Assembly: GCA_964515335.1 (NCBI GenBank)
Contig: CAZETS010000008.1
Location: 34,529 to 98,528 of the forward strand
Reading direction: 5' to 3'
DNA from: TMED88 sp964515335
GTDB taxonomy: Bacteria; Myxococcota_A; UBA9160; UBA4427
Length of the DNA stretch: 64,000 nt
The position numbers were made by a program, and so were the translations under genes. The notes under the pieces were generated by a model. That model was not told where the DNA came from. It saw only the letters and a program-made list of their open reading frames with translations, and made no database searches. Shown here piece by piece: positions 37,168 to 46,719 of the stretch (its first letter is position 1; the number at the start of each line of letters is the position of its first letter).

Positions 37168-39423
37168 ATGTCCGCTCCGTCGACGGCCGCGGAACCGCGC
37201 ACCGAGTCCGGCGCACTCCGCTGGTTGGTGGCCCCTCTCGCGCTGCTGGCCGCGGCGTCGATCCTGCTCGCGAGCGTCGACAGTCTGCGATTGATCGAGA
37301 AGCCGTTTCCGGGATTCCTCGTCTGGGACAACGGCGTGCTCGTGCAATTCCACACCGACTCGTGGACCGGCGCCCAGAGCGGGCTGCCGATGAGCCGGGG
37401 ACGGATCGTGAGCGTGGACGGACGGCCCTTCCAATCCGGGCGAGCGTTGCTCGGCGAGACCGCGCTCATGCCGGTCGGGTCGCCGGTCCGCTACGGGATC
37501 GAGGCGGACGGCATCGTCCGCACCCACGTCGTGCCGACGATGAAGCTCGATTTCGCCGGCTGGGCCGCAACGTTCGGCGCCTACCTGGCAAACGGAACTT
37601 TCTTCTTCCTGATCGCACTGATCGCTCTCTACATGCGGCCAGAGCTGCGCGAGGCGCGCGCCCTGGCCCTGGTCGGCGGATCGGTGGCGCTCGTGTTCGT
37701 GCTGGCCGCCGACTACCTCGCGACCTGCCGGCTGCCGGCGCTTTCCCTGCTGGCCGAAGCCGCGGCACCGGCGTCGGTCGCCTACTTCTCGCTCGTCTTT
37801 CCGAGCCTGCACTTCGGCGCCCGGACACGACGAACGCTGATGACCGCCCTCCTCGCATCACTCGGCTTCCTGGTGACCGCGGAGCTCCTGCTCTTCCGCT
37901 CGAACCCTCGTTCCGTCGACATGCTGGCGCTGATCCCGAACGGGCTCATGGCAATCTTCTCGCTGCTGGTGCTGGTGAGACTCGGACACGCGTTCGTAAC
38001 GACCCGAGACGCAGTCGAGCGACTCCGGGCCGGCGTCGTCTTCGCCGGCGGCTTCGCGGCCCTGACGCTTCCGGCGATCGGGATCCTCTCCTTGATCATT
38101 CTGGACTGGGAGGCCTCCTTCACGTGGTTGACGGCGCCCGCGCTCGTCTTCCCGATCTCGATCCTCTATGCCGTCGTGCGTCACGACCTGCTCGGCGCCG
38201 AACGCTTCATCCGCCTCACCGTCGGCTACGCGTTCGCGACCTCCGGCGTGGTCCTCGGTTACGCGGTGTTCGTATCACTGCTCGGACGCGCGTTCGCGAC
38301 CGATCTGTCCACCAACCCCGCCGCCGCCTTCGCGCTCCTGATCGGCCTCGGCGTCTCCTTCGAGCCAATGCGTCGGCGGGTCCAGACGACTGTCGATCGC
38401 CTCTTCTTCATGTCTAGAGTGGATGCCGCCGCGGTTCTCGAACGCTCGAGCGTCGTACTCGCCGGGCTGAGGAGCCCGCAGGCGATCGCTCGAGCGGTCG
38501 AGCAGCAGCTGGGCTCCGCGCTCGGACTGGCCTCCGTTCGGCTCGAAATCGGACCATCCGCGGTTTCCGAACAGCCCAACGACCACCCGGTGATCTTCGG
38601 CCACGAGGTCCTCGGAACCATCCGCTGCGGGCCCAAACGATCGGGTGCACCGTTCTCGGAGGCCGAACTCGACCTCGTCGAGGGAATGGCCAACCAGGTC
38701 GCGCTGGCACTCTACAACGCAAACACCCTCGCAGAGCTCGAACGCACGCAGGCAAAGTTGCTTCGCAACGAGCGGCTGGCGGCGATCGGCGAGTTCGCGG
38801 GCGCGGTCGCACACGGAATCCGGAACCCGCTGGCGGGCATCCGCGCGGCGACACAGATCGCGAGCGAACGGGCAGAAGACGGGCCGATGGCCGACCGCCT
38901 GCGGAGCATCACCGAAGAGGTCGATCGCCTCGAGCTGCGCGTCCGCTCGCTGCTCGACTTCTCGAAGCCGCGCCGCCCCGGCGAGGGGAGGGTGGAGATC
39001 GGCGAGCTCGTCCTCGCCGTCGAGCGGGCGGTGCGGGCGAAGGCCGACGAGCAGGGTGTCACGATCGAGCACGATCTCCCCGAGCAGGCCGTCTGGATCA
39101 CGACCGACGCCCACTACCTCGAGGAGGCCCTGCTCGAGCTCGTCGGGAACGCGCTGAACGCGATGCCTGGCGGAGGAACGCTCTCACTGGAGGCCGTCGC
39201 ACTACAGAATCGGGAGGCGGTCACCCTGCGCGTCGGCGATTCGGGACCCGGCATTGCGGAATCCGTGCAGGACAGGGTCTTCGACCTGTTCTTCACGACG
39301 CGCGAGCAGGGAACAGGAATCGGACTCGCTCGCGTGAAGCGAACCGCCGAGGAGCTCGGAGGATCGGTTGCGCTCGAGCGAAGCGAGCCGGGCGCCACCG
39401 TCTTCCGCATCGACCTCGGCTGA
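37168..39423 (+). CDS. Multi-span membrane histidine kinase with GAF domain
   Basis: A 751-residue NtrB/ZraS-like kinase. One span (about 20-40) and a PDZ-like extracytoplasmic segment (RGRIVSVDGRPF) precede about seven to eight further spans (130-400), a GAF domain (about 420-530), HisKA with FAGAVAHGIRNPLAGI, and HATPase with LLELVGNALNAMPGGG, GDSGPGIA and FFTTREQGTGIGLA. GGAGG lies nine bases before the ATG. The layout recalls PrsK of PEP-CTERM systems, but the phospho-acceptor region is of NtrB type. A partner in the NtrC-type regulator at 41578 is plausible. Confidence 0.88.
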   Translation: MSAPSTAAEPRTESGALRWLVAPLALLAAASILLASVDSLRLIEKPFPGFLVWDNGVLVQFHTDSWTGAQSGLPMSRGRIVSVDGRPFQSGRALLGETALMPVGSPVRYGIEADGIVRTHVVPTMKLDFAGWAATFGAYLANGTFFFLIALIALYMRPELREARALALVGGSVALVFVLAADYLATCRLPALSLLAEAAAPASVAYFSLVFPSLHFGARTRRTLMTALLASLGFLVTAELLLFRSNPRSVDMLALIPNGLMAIFSLLVLVRLGHAFVTTRDAVERLRAGVVFAGGFAALTLPAIGILSLIILDWEASFTWLTAPALVFPISILYAVVRHDLLGAERFIRLTVGYAFATSGVVLGYAVFVSLLGRAFATDLSTNPAAAFALLIGLGVSFEPMRRRVQTTVDRLFFMSRVDAAAVLERSSVVLAGLRSPQAIARAVEQQLGSALGLASVRLEIGPSAVSEQPNDHPVIFGHEVLGTIRCGPKRSGAPFSEAELDLVEGMANQVALALYNANTLAELERTQAKLLRNERLAAIGEFAGAVAHGIRNPLAGIRAATQIASERAEDGPMADRLRSITEEVDRLELRVRSLLDFSKPRRPGEGRVEIGELVLAVERAVRAKADEQGVTIEHDLPEQAVWITTDAHYLEEALLELVGNALNAMPGGGTLSLEAVALQNREAVTLRVGDSGPGIAESVQDRVFDLFFTTREQGTGIGLARVKRTAEELGGSVALERSEPGATVFRIDLG

Positions 39424-39450
39424 TCTCCGAGGCGTCGCGCAGGGAGGCTG

Positions 39451-41022
39451 TCAGGGGACGGAGATCGACTGCCCCAGCCAGGCCGTGACCAGAGCGAGAT
39501 CGCGCTCGTCGATCCGCATGTTGCCATCGAGGTCGAGACGCGGGTCGGCGGCCTCCCCGACGCTCCCGCTCCCCGCAGCCACCAACGCTTGGTCGGCTGC
39601 ATCGACGATCCCCGAGTCGTCGACGTCCGGATCCGGAAGGACCAGATCGATCGCCACCAGGCTCCCCGCGCCTTCGACCACGAGCCGGTCCGAATCGGCA
39701 TCGTCGAAGGTCAGGCCCCCGTCGTCGAGCAGGACCTCGACGCCTCGCGGGTCGGAGACGAGCAGCTCTTCGAAATAGGGATCGCCGTCGACGTCGGGGG
39801 ACACGATTCGCACGCCTCCCTGGGTGACGAGCGACACCAGCGCGGGAGCCGGAAGATCCGAGACGTTGCCCAGCCGATCGAGGGGCACGACACGCACCGC
39901 CGTCTCGCCGGCGCCGCCATCGTCGCGAACCAGCACACGATTGGGCACGACGAACGTGGCCGGCTGCCCCGCGGCGTCGAGACCACGCCGAAGGGAGCGG
40001 CCCGCGACCGCCTCGAAGATCGTCGGGTCGGGCGTCGTCGCGATGCCGAAGCGCGAGAAGCCACCCGCCGCCAGGGTCGCCAGATCGTTCGAGGGATGGA
40101 GGGCGTCGAGCTCCAGGGTGTACGTCTCACCGTATATCGCGGCCGGATCGGGGGTGAACAGATCGCTGATCTGCACACCGACCAGGTCGAGAGGACTCGA
40201 CGGAAGCGGCGTGTGCGAGGCGCCACCCGGCAGGATCGACAGCGGATCCGTTCGGGGTTTGATGGGCAGCGCCGTCATCACGGCCGGGCCCTTCGGGACG
40301 TTGCCGCCCATGTACCCGGGATCGAGCGGGCCCGCCCACCCGGCGGCGGCGAGGACGACGTCGATCTCCGCCCCCGGTGGCCCGCCCACTTCCACCGCCA
40401 GCGAGCCGGCCGCCTGGCCGGCGCTCGCGATCGCAAAGCGCCGGCCGACCGGCTCGAGCTCCGCCTCCTCGACGCTGTTGTCGAGCGGATCGCCGTCCAG
40501 GTTCGTAACGCCCACGTAGCCGTCGCCGTCGAGGTCCGCGAAGGCCAGCACGAGCAGCGGCAGCCCCTCGAGGTACGCGGGACTCGCGACGTTCCCGTAG
40601 GCGGGCTCCGCCGCGCCGTCCGAGGCGACGACGACGAAGTCGACCGTCGATCCCGCGCCGAGCGGCTCCGCGACGGCGACCGGAACCGCCCCGCCCGGCG
40701 TCAGCGCGGTCGGCGGCGGGATCGGTCCGGAGAAGCCCTGGATGCCCGAGCGAACAACCAGGTCGAGGTCGCCCGCGATATAGGCGTGCAGGACATCGTC
40801 GGCGGTTCCGAGCTCGCCATCAGGGCCGGCAGCGAGGAGCGGCTCTCCGGGCTGCAGCTCGAGGGTCCGCTCGAGGACCAGGTCGTACCAGTCGGTCGAC
40901 TGGAGGGCGTCGTTCGGGTCGATCTTCTTGACGTAGCGAACGCACTGCAGCGCGATGCAGCAGCACGCCACGGCCGCTGCCACCAGTGTCGCCCGCACGC
41001 GCGGACGCGTTGAATACGTCAC
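39451..41022 (-). CDS. Exported protein with C-terminal dockerin-like repeat
   Basis: A 523-residue protein. An N-terminal membrane or lipoprotein-like segment (AAAVACCCIALQC) precedes KKIDPNDALQSTDWYDLVLERTLEL and long beta-rich, Asp/Gly-rich stretches. The C-terminus holds two calcium-loop repeats of dockerin type, DPDVDDSGIVDAADQALV and DLDGNMRIDERDLALVTAW. It probably acts in surface assembly through a cohesin-like partner, none of which is in the window. GTG start overlapping the preceding stop by four bases. Last gene of the regulator operon. Confidence 0.75.
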   Translation of the reverse strand: MTYSTRPRVRATLVAAAVACCCIALQCVRYVKKIDPNDALQSTDWYDLVLERTLELQPGEPLLAAGPDGELGTADDVLHAYIAGDLDLVVRSGIQGFSGPIPPPTALTPGGAVPVAVAEPLGAGSTVDFVVVASDGAAEPAYGNVASPAYLEGLPLLVLAFADLDGDGYVGVTNLDGDPLDNSVEEAELEPVGRRFAIASAGQAAGSLAVEVGGPPGAEIDVVLAAAGWAGPLDPGYMGGNVPKGPAVMTALPIKPRTDPLSILPGGASHTPLPSSPLDLVGVQISDLFTPDPAAIYGETYTLELDALHPSNDLATLAAGGFSRFGIATTPDPTIFEAVAGRSLRRGLDAAGQPATFVVPNRVLVRDDGGAGETAVRVVPLDRLGNVSDLPAPALVSLVTQGGVRIVSPDVDGDPYFEELLVSDPRGVEVLLDDGGLTFDDADSDRLVVEGAGSLVAIDLVLPDPDVDDSGIVDAADQALVAAGSGSVGEAADPRLDLDGNMRIDERDLALVTAWLGQSISVP

Positions 41023-41591
41023 GGCGCCGCACCGACGACGAGGTTCACCGGATTCGACAGGATCGGGGTGCCCTCGTGGATGACGAACATCACTGCCACC
41101 GCCGGGCCGGCCGGGAAGGTGCTCGGCAGCGTGACCTCGATCCGATCGCGTGAGAGCAACAGCAGCTTCGCGTCGGGAGCAAGCACGCCCTGCGTGACGA
41201 GCGCCGCGGCATCCTCGGGGCCGAACCCGTCCGCGAGCTCCGGTGCACTTCCGACGTGACCACCCACGGACAGCTGGTACCGAACGAAGCCGGTGCCGGT
41301 CGTGGTCTCGCGAAGCAGGATCTGCACGTCGATGTCCGACTGGACGAGGTCCTCGGACGGGAATACGCCGTCGACGCCCAGCACCCGTGTCTGCGTGCCC
41401 GAAGCCACCGTCGCTTCACGGATGAAGAGCACCGGATCGGTACTGATCGCGCGTGCAGCCGGCCCGGCGATCAACACCGTCACGATCGCCACGGCCGTCG
41501 CGAAGCCTGCACCCGGGCGGCTCGCCTTCCTCGCACTGCCGTTCGCCGCGACGCGCGGGCCGGACACTCGATCGCTCCTACTGCTCGACAT
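41019..41591 (-). CDS. Exported protein of unknown function
   Basis: A 190-residue protein with a basic N-terminus, one hydrophobic signal-like helix (GFATAVAIVTVLIAGPAARA) and a beta-rich mature part (DPVLFIREATVASGTQTRVLG, ILLRETTTGTGFVRYQLSVGG). I do not recognise the family. It overlaps the regulator gene by 14 bases and the dockerin-like gene by four, so all three are co-translated. A function in the same surface structure as the dockerin protein is inferred only from this. Confidence 0.65.
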   Translation of the reverse strand: MSSSRSDRVSGPRVAANGSARKASRPGAGFATAVAIVTVLIAGPAARAISTDPVLFIREATVASGTQTRVLGVDGVFPSEDLVQSDIDVQILLRETTTGTGFVRYQLSVGGHVGSAPELADGFGPEDAAALVTQGVLAPDAKLLLLSRDRIEVTLPSTFPAGPAVAVMFVIHEGTPILSNPVNLVVGAAP

Positions 41592-42975
41592 GGGTATCGG
41601 CCGCCTCGGCTGCGCTCTCGGCTTCGATCCCGAACTTCTCTATCCGGTATCGCAGCGTGTCCCGGGTCAGACCGAGCAATTCGGCCGCTTTCGTGCGGTT
41701 GCCACGCGTGCGATCCAGCGCCTGACGGATCAGCTCCCGCTCGACCTCGGCCAGCTCGATCGGACCGGGCGGCAGGCTCACGAGCTGCGAGCCCCCGCTG
41801 GTGGTTGGGCGCTCGTCGAGCCCCGCGAAATCCTCCACCTCGAGGGTGTCGGAGCGCGCGAGCAGCACCGCGCGCTCGAGCACGTTGCGAAGCTCCCGCA
41901 CGTTCCCGGGCCACGAGTAGGCCGCAAGGCATTCCTCGGCGCGGGGAGAGAGCCCGCTGATGGGCCGCCCGTAGCGCAGACTCAGCTCCTCGCAGAAATG
42001 ACGCGCGAGATCGGGCAGGTCGTCGGGCCTTTCGCGCAGCGGGGGTACCTCGAAGGCGAGCACGCGAAGCCTGTGGAGCAGATCTTCGCGGAAGGAGCCG
42101 TCGGCGACTGCGCGGTCGAGGTCGTGGTTGGTCGCCGCAATGACGTGCACGTCCACCGGGCGATCGTGGTTCGACCCGAGTCGGCGCACGCGCTTCTCTT
42201 CGATCACCTTCAGGAACTTCGCCTGCAGGTCGAACTGCAGCGCACCGATCTCGTCGAGAAAGATCGCGCCTCCCGCCGCCGCCTCGAAGAGCCCCGTTCT
42301 CGCGGTCTTCGCGTCGGTGAAGGTTCCCCGCTCGTGTCCGAAGAGCTCGGACTCGACGAGCGCGGGCGGCATCGCGGAACAGTTGACCTCGATGAAGGGA
42401 CCGCCGCCCAGGGTCTCGTGCACGGCCCGGGCGATCAGCCCCTTGCCCGTACCCGTCTCTCCCGTCAGCAGGATCGGTGGACGACCGGAGGGAGGCAGGC
42501 CGGCGGCCGCCAGGCGACCGACTTCGTCGAAGATCAGCTGCAGCTTCGGGGCGCTGCCGACTACGCCGCTGGGAACGCCGCGACGACGGTGATAGTCGAG
42601 CTCCCGCTGACTGCGTTGGGCGCTGAGCTCACGATCGACCACCATGCGAAGCTCGTCGAGGTCGAGGGGCTTCTGCAGGTATTCGCGCGCGCCACCTCGC
42701 ATCGCCTCGACGGCGTCTGAGATGGTTCCGTACGCGGTCATCATCACGACCCGCGCCTGCGGGACCTGCTCGACGATCTCCTTCAGCAGGTCGAGACCCG
42801 ACGCATCGGGCAGGCGTATGTCGAGAAGGACCAGGTCGGGGCCGCCCCGCTCGAGCTCGGCTCGTGCCGCGGCAACCGACCCGACTGCAGTCACCTCGAG
42901 CCCGTGAGCCTCGAGCACCGTGCTCAGGCTGTCCCGAAGCAGCACCTCGTCTTCGACGACCAGAACACTCGCCAT
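41578..42975 (-). CDS. Sigma-54-dependent NtrC-family response regulator
   Basis: A 465-residue enhancer-binding activator. The receiver domain (1-120) has E8/D9 and phospho-acceptor D52. The AAA+ domain has Walker A GETGTGKG and Walker B GAIFLDEIGAL. The sigma-54 contact loop reads GTFTDA instead of GAFTGA. The C-terminal Fis-type HTH is TRGNRTKAAELLGLTRDTLRYRIEKFGI. It heads an operon with two exported proteins. It is the only enhancer-binding protein in the window, so it is a candidate driver of the four sigma-54 promoters (inference). Confidence 0.92.
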   Translation of the reverse strand: MASVLVVEDEVLLRDSLSTVLEAHGLEVTAVGSVAAARAELERGGPDLVLLDIRLPDASGLDLLKEIVEQVPQARVVMMTAYGTISDAVEAMRGGAREYLQKPLDLDELRMVVDRELSAQRSQRELDYHRRRGVPSGVVGSAPKLQLIFDEVGRLAAAGLPPSGRPPILLTGETGTGKGLIARAVHETLGGGPFIEVNCSAMPPALVESELFGHERGTFTDAKTARTGLFEAAAGGAIFLDEIGALQFDLQAKFLKVIEEKRVRRLGSNHDRPVDVHVIAATNHDLDRAVADGSFREDLLHRLRVLAFEVPPLRERPDDLPDLARHFCEELSLRYGRPISGLSPRAEECLAAYSWPGNVRELRNVLERAVLLARSDTLEVEDFAGLDERPTTSGGSQLVSLPPGPIELAEVERELIRQALDRTRGNRTKAAELLGLTRDTLRYRIEKFGIEAESAAEAADTHVEQ

Positions 42976-43136
42976 GCCGCCAATCGTAACCCCGAATGGG
43001 ACCGCTCCGCAGCACCTGAATGCCGGCAGCAGGACCCGCTCGTGGCGAAATCACTTCGATGCCCGCGCCCTCCGGACACCGATGCGCGTCGGCTGCGCGT
43101 CGGCGGGGAAGAGGTTCGACGCAATCGGCGAGCGAA

Positions 43137-43151
43137 CGGGCCGCTGGCCCG
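43137..43151 (-). terminator. Hairpin immediately after rho
   Basis: CGGGCC-GCT-GGCCCG forms a 6-bp stem with a 3-base loop, ending one base before the rho stop codon. In the rho transcript it is followed by TTCGCTCG, which is not a strong U-run, so termination strength is uncertain. Confidence 0.4.
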
Positions 43152-43152
43152 C

Positions 43153-44613
43153 TCAGCTCGACATCGACTCCATGAAATCCTCGTTGGACTCGGTGACCTT
43201 GATCTTGTCCATCAGGAACTCCATCGAGTCCACCGGAGACAGCGGTGCGAGCACCTTGCGGAGGATGTACATGCGGTTCAGCGTCGTCTCGTCGAGCAGC
43301 AGCTCTTCGCGACGCGTCGCCGAGCGGTTGATGTCGATGGCGGGATAGGTGCGCCGGTCGGCGAGCTTGCGGTCGAGCACCAGCTCGCTGTTGCCCGTGC
43401 CCTTGAACTCCTCGAAGATCACCTCTTCCATCCGCGAGCCGGTCTCGATCAGCGCGGTGCCGACGATCGTCAGGCTGCCGCCCTCCTCGACGTTGCGGGC
43501 CGCGCCGAAGAAGCGCTTCGGCTTGTGGAGCGCGTTCGAGTCCACGCCGCCCGACAGGATCTTTCCCGAGTGTGGCGCCACGGTGTTGTGGGCCCGCGCC
43601 AGGCGCGTGATCGAGTCGACGAGAATCACGACGTCGCGCTGGTGCTCGACGAGGCGCTTGGCCTTGGCGAGCACCATGTCGGCCACCTGCACGTGACGCG
43701 TGGCCGGCTCGTCGAAGGTCGACGAGATGACCTCGGCCTTGACGGTCCGCTGCATGTCGGTGACCTCTTCGGGCCGCTCGTCGATCAAGAGCACGATGAG
43801 GTAGGCGTCGGGGTGGTTTTCCGTGATGGCGTTCGCGATGTCCTTGATGATCATCGTCTTGCCCGCCTTCGGGGGCGACGTGATCAGCGCACGCTGTCCC
43901 TTCCCGATGGGCGCGATCAGGTCGATGATCCGCGTCGTGAGGCCGCCGGACTTGGCCTCGAGATCGAACTTCTCCTCCGGGTACAGAGGCGTGAGGTTGT
44001 CGAAGAGGATCTTGTGCTTGGCGTTCTCCGGCGGCTCGAAGTTGATCGTCTCGACCTTGAGGAGCGCGAAGTACCGCTCGTTCTCCTTCGGCGGCCGCAC
44101 CTGGCCCTCCACGGAGTCGCCCGTGCGCAGGTTGAAGCGGCGGATCTGCGACGGCGACACGTAGATGTCGTCGGGCCCTGCCTGATAGCTCTGATCGGGC
44201 GCGCGCAGGAATCCGAAGCCGTCCTGCAGGATCTCGAGCACGCCCTCGGCGAAGATGCGTCCCTTGTTCTCGGTCTGCGCCTTGAGGATCGCGAAGAGCA
44301 GGTCCTGCTTGCGCATCCCCGCCGCGTTCTCGACGTTCATCGACTCGGCGCGGCTCGTCAGCTCCTGCATGGTGAGCTGCTTGAGGTCGCGCACGGATAC
44401 GCGCTCGGCGCCTTCCTCCTCGGGCATGCTGGCCTCTTCCTCGGCGAGTTCGGCGTCCGACGGCAGGTAGTCGCGCTTCGGAGCATCGCCGCCGCTGCGC
44501 GCACCGCCTGGGCGCCCGCCGCCGGTCGTCCGCGGCCTTCGACCGCGGCCTCGGCGATTCCGATTCTGCTGCTGCGGCGACGTGCCGCCGCCGTTGGCTC
44601 TCTCTTTGCTCAC
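43153..44613 (-). CDS. rho: Transcription termination factor Rho
   Basis: Hexameric RNA helicase/ATPase of about 486 residues. An Arg/Gly-rich N-terminal extension (RNRRGRGRRPRTTGGGR) precedes the Rho N-domain, the cold-shock-like RNA-binding domain with GVLEILQDGFGFLR, and the ATPase with Walker A PPKAGKTMIIK, Walker B VVILVDSITRLARAHN and the Q/R loops around GGVDSNALHKPKRFFGAARN. I prefer the GTG at 44613 because GA-rich, Shine-Dalgarno-like sequence precedes it; a GTG at 44640 would translate that tract. Confidence 0.96.
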   Translation of the reverse strand: MSKERANGGGTSPQQQNRNRRGRGRRPRTTGGGRPGGARSGGDAPKRDYLPSDAELAEEEASMPEEEGAERVSVRDLKQLTMQELTSRAESMNVENAAGMRKQDLLFAILKAQTENKGRIFAEGVLEILQDGFGFLRAPDQSYQAGPDDIYVSPSQIRRFNLRTGDSVEGQVRPPKENERYFALLKVETINFEPPENAKHKILFDNLTPLYPEEKFDLEAKSGGLTTRIIDLIAPIGKGQRALITSPPKAGKTMIIKDIANAITENHPDAYLIVLLIDERPEEVTDMQRTVKAEVISSTFDEPATRHVQVADMVLAKAKRLVEHQRDVVILVDSITRLARAHNTVAPHSGKILSGGVDSNALHKPKRFFGAARNVEEGGSLTIVGTALIETGSRMEEVIFEEFKGTGNSELVLDRKLADRRTYPAIDINRSATRREELLLDETTLNRMYILRKVLAPLSPVDSMEFLMDKIKVTESNEDFMESMSS

Positions 44614-45000
44614 GGAACGCTCTCTCTCTGTCTCTGTCACTGTTCGGGGGCCGGGCGTCGACCCAGGCGAGGCGGGTGGAAATCATGCCGCCGGCCGGGA
44701 TCGGCTGGGCGGCGATCGATGACGGGTTGGCTCTGTCGGGCAGGCGCTAAGTGGGGGGAGGGAGTAGGTCTGACTCGCGATGGGGAGGAAGGGGGGAACC
44801 GATGGGCCGGGGAGGCGGCACGCTGCTCGGCCAGCTTCTCGATGGAGCCTCGATTGGACTCGACGGCTCGTGGCCGGATCGATGCCGGAAGGGCGGTGTC
44901 GGTTTCGCGATCGACCCGATCGCATCGGGCGTCGGGCTGGCGGATCCTTCGGTCGAGCACTCGGCCGAATCGCTCTTTGCGAACGTTCGGATTCCGCAGA
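44614..45000. other. Gene-free region upstream of rho
   Basis: I see no convincing gene here. Next to rho lies an AGAGACAGAGAGAGAG tract on the minus strand that is leader or, with the alternative start, coding. The rest has high-GC random-looking sequence with open frames on both strands that lack ribosome sites. It presumably carries the rho promoter and an untranslated leader. Confidence 0.5.
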
Positions 45001-45037
45001 TGAGAACGCGATTCATGGTAGAACCGCGTTTTTCTCA
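45001..45037. terminator. Hairpin downstream of pgeF
   Basis: AACGCGATTC (45005-45014) and GAACCGCGTT (45021-45030) form a 10-position stem with a six-base loop (one G-U pair in the minus-strand RNA). The outer TGAGAA/TTCTCA can also pair. On the plus strand it is followed by TTTTTCTC. It lies three bases beyond the pgeF stop and probably ends that operon; it may work in both directions. Confidence 0.6.
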
Positions 45038-45039
45038 TG

Positions 45040-45708
45040 TCAAGCTGGCCCGGCGGCCGCCACCCAATGCACCAGCCGCCCGGCGGCCGCGCCGTCGCGG
45101 CGGTACGACTCGAAGCGATCCGGATTGCAGACGGTGCACTGCGCGGCGCGGCGCCCGATCCGCTCCTGCGCGACGCCACAGCGCAGCAGGTCCGCGACGA
45201 CCAGCCGCTCGAGATCGAGCCAGTGGTGACCGGGCCGGGCCGGCCGCACGGCGCCGCCGAGCGCCTCACCGAAGCGCTGCGCGAGCGGCTCGGTGACCGG
45301 CGAGTCGACCTCGTAGCAGCAAGCGCGCGCGTGCGGGCCGATCGCCGCGTGTAGCGGCTCGTCGCTGAGCGCCGCGATCGCCGCCAACGCCTCACCGACG
45401 ACGCCTGCCGCGAGGCCCCGCCAGCCGGCGTGGATGGCGGCCACCACGGCCGAGGACTCGCTGGCGACCAGGATCGGCACGCAGTCCGCCGTCACCACGG
45501 CGATCGGCCGCTTCGCCACTCGACACAGAATAGCGTCGGCCTCTTCGGGCACGACGGCGCCACCCGCGGTGCACTCGGCCACCCCCACACCGTGCACCTG
45601 ACGGGGGCCCGCCCAGCCGGCCGGTGGCGAGCCATCGCGCAGCCCGAAGCCGTGCGGAACGCCGATCCGCAGGAGGACGGGATCGCAGAGGGTCGCGCGC
45701 ACGGTCAC
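45040..45708 (-). CDS. pgeF: Peptidoglycan editing factor PgeF (YfiH/laccase-domain)
   Basis: A 222-residue DUF152/YfiH protein that in E. coli removes wrongly incorporated L-Ser from peptidoglycan precursors. The metal-site motifs are visible: PRQVHG, VTADCVPILV, IHAGWRGLAAGVV and IGPHARACCYEV. The GTG start comes three bases after the rluD stop, and the pair rluD-pgeF is a common arrangement. Confidence 0.93.
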   Translation of the reverse strand: MTVRATLCDPVLLRIGVPHGFGLRDGSPPAGWAGPRQVHGVGVAECTAGGAVVPEEADAILCRVAKRPIAVVTADCVPILVASESSAVVAAIHAGWRGLAAGVVGEALAAIAALSDEPLHAAIGPHARACCYEVDSPVTEPLAQRFGEALGGAVRPARPGHHWLDLERLVVADLLRCGVAQERIGRRAAQCTVCNPDRFESYRRDGAAAGRLVHWVAAAGPA

Positions 45709-45711
45709 GCG

Positions 45712-46704
45712 TCAGCCCTCACCCGCCCGCAACGCTTCGAGGGCGTCGCGGAGGTCGGCCGGAACCTCGGACGTGAAGCGCATCCGCTCACCGGTGGCAG
45801 GGTGCCGGAAGCCGAGCACCGCGGCATGCAGAGCCGGGCGGTCGAGCCGCGGCAAGCCGCGGCGGCGTTCGCGATGAGCACGTCCATAGACGTCGTCGCC
45901 GAGCAGCGGCAGGCCGATCGACGACAGGTGGACGCGGATCTGGTGGGTGCGGCCGGTTCGGGGCGACACCTCGAGCCACGCCGCTCCGGCACGCGGAAAC
46001 CGCTCGAGGACCCGCCACCCGGTCACCGCGGTCCGCCCCGAGCGCGTGCGCACCGACATGCGCTTGCGGTCGCGGACGTGACGCCCGATCGGCCGGTCCA
46101 CCAGGCCGCTGTCCGCTCCAGGAGCGGCGCGCACCAGCGCAAGATAGAAACGCTCGATCGAGTGGTCCTGGAACTGCTCGGACAGACCCGCGTGAGCGGC
46201 ATCGTTCTTCGCCGCGACCAGCACGCCCGAAGTGCCCCTGTCGAGCCGGTGCACGATACCCGGGCGCAGCACGCCACCGACTCCGGCAAGGTCGCGACAA
46301 TGATGCAGCAGCGCGTTGACGAGCGTTCCATGCCAGTGGCCGGGCGCCGGGTGGACGACGAGGCCCGCCGGCTTGTCGACGACGATCAGGTGCTCGTCCT
46401 CGTACAGGACGTCGAGCGGGATCGGCTCGGCGACCACGTCGAGTACGGTCGGCTCGGGGGGCGCGGCCTCGATGCGATCACCCGCCGCGAGCTTGCGGCT
46501 CGGTCGGGTGACCGACCGGCCCCCGATGCGGACGCGCCCCCCCTCGATCCAGCGCCGCACCTGGGCGCGCGGCGTCGCGCAGAGGGCGGCCAGGCCGGCG
46601 TCGGCCCGCCAGCCGGCCATCTCTTCCTCGACGATGAAGGAGAGCGTCCCGCCGCCGCCCTGCTCGTCACCGACCGGGGCGCCGACATCGCCCGGGTCGG
46701 CCAT
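45712..46704 (-). CDS. rluD: 23S rRNA pseudouridine synthase, RluD family
   Basis: A 330-residue enzyme that isomerises uridines in 23S rRNA. An S4-like RNA-binding N-terminus (VRRWIEGGRVRIGGRSV) precedes the catalytic domain with VVDKPAGLVVHP, the catalytic Asp in GIVHRLDRGTSGVLVAAK, and LEVSPRTGRTHQIRVHL. The exact uridine targets cannot be read from the sequence. It follows the J/HTH protein by 15 bp. Confidence 0.93.
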   Translation of the reverse strand: MADPGDVGAPVGDEQGGGGTLSFIVEEEMAGWRADAGLAALCATPRAQVRRWIEGGRVRIGGRSVTRPSRKLAAGDRIEAAPPEPTVLDVVAEPIPLDVLYEDEHLIVVDKPAGLVVHPAPGHWHGTLVNALLHHCRDLAGVGGVLRPGIVHRLDRGTSGVLVAAKNDAAHAGLSEQFQDHSIERFYLALVRAAPGADSGLVDRPIGRHVRDRKRMSVRTRSGRTAVTGWRVLERFPRAGAAWLEVSPRTGRTHQIRVHLSSIGLPLLGDDVYGRAHRERRRGLPRLDRPALHAAVLGFRHPATGERMRFTSEVPADLRDALEALRAGEG

Positions 46705-46719
46705 GGCCAGAGGCCCTTC

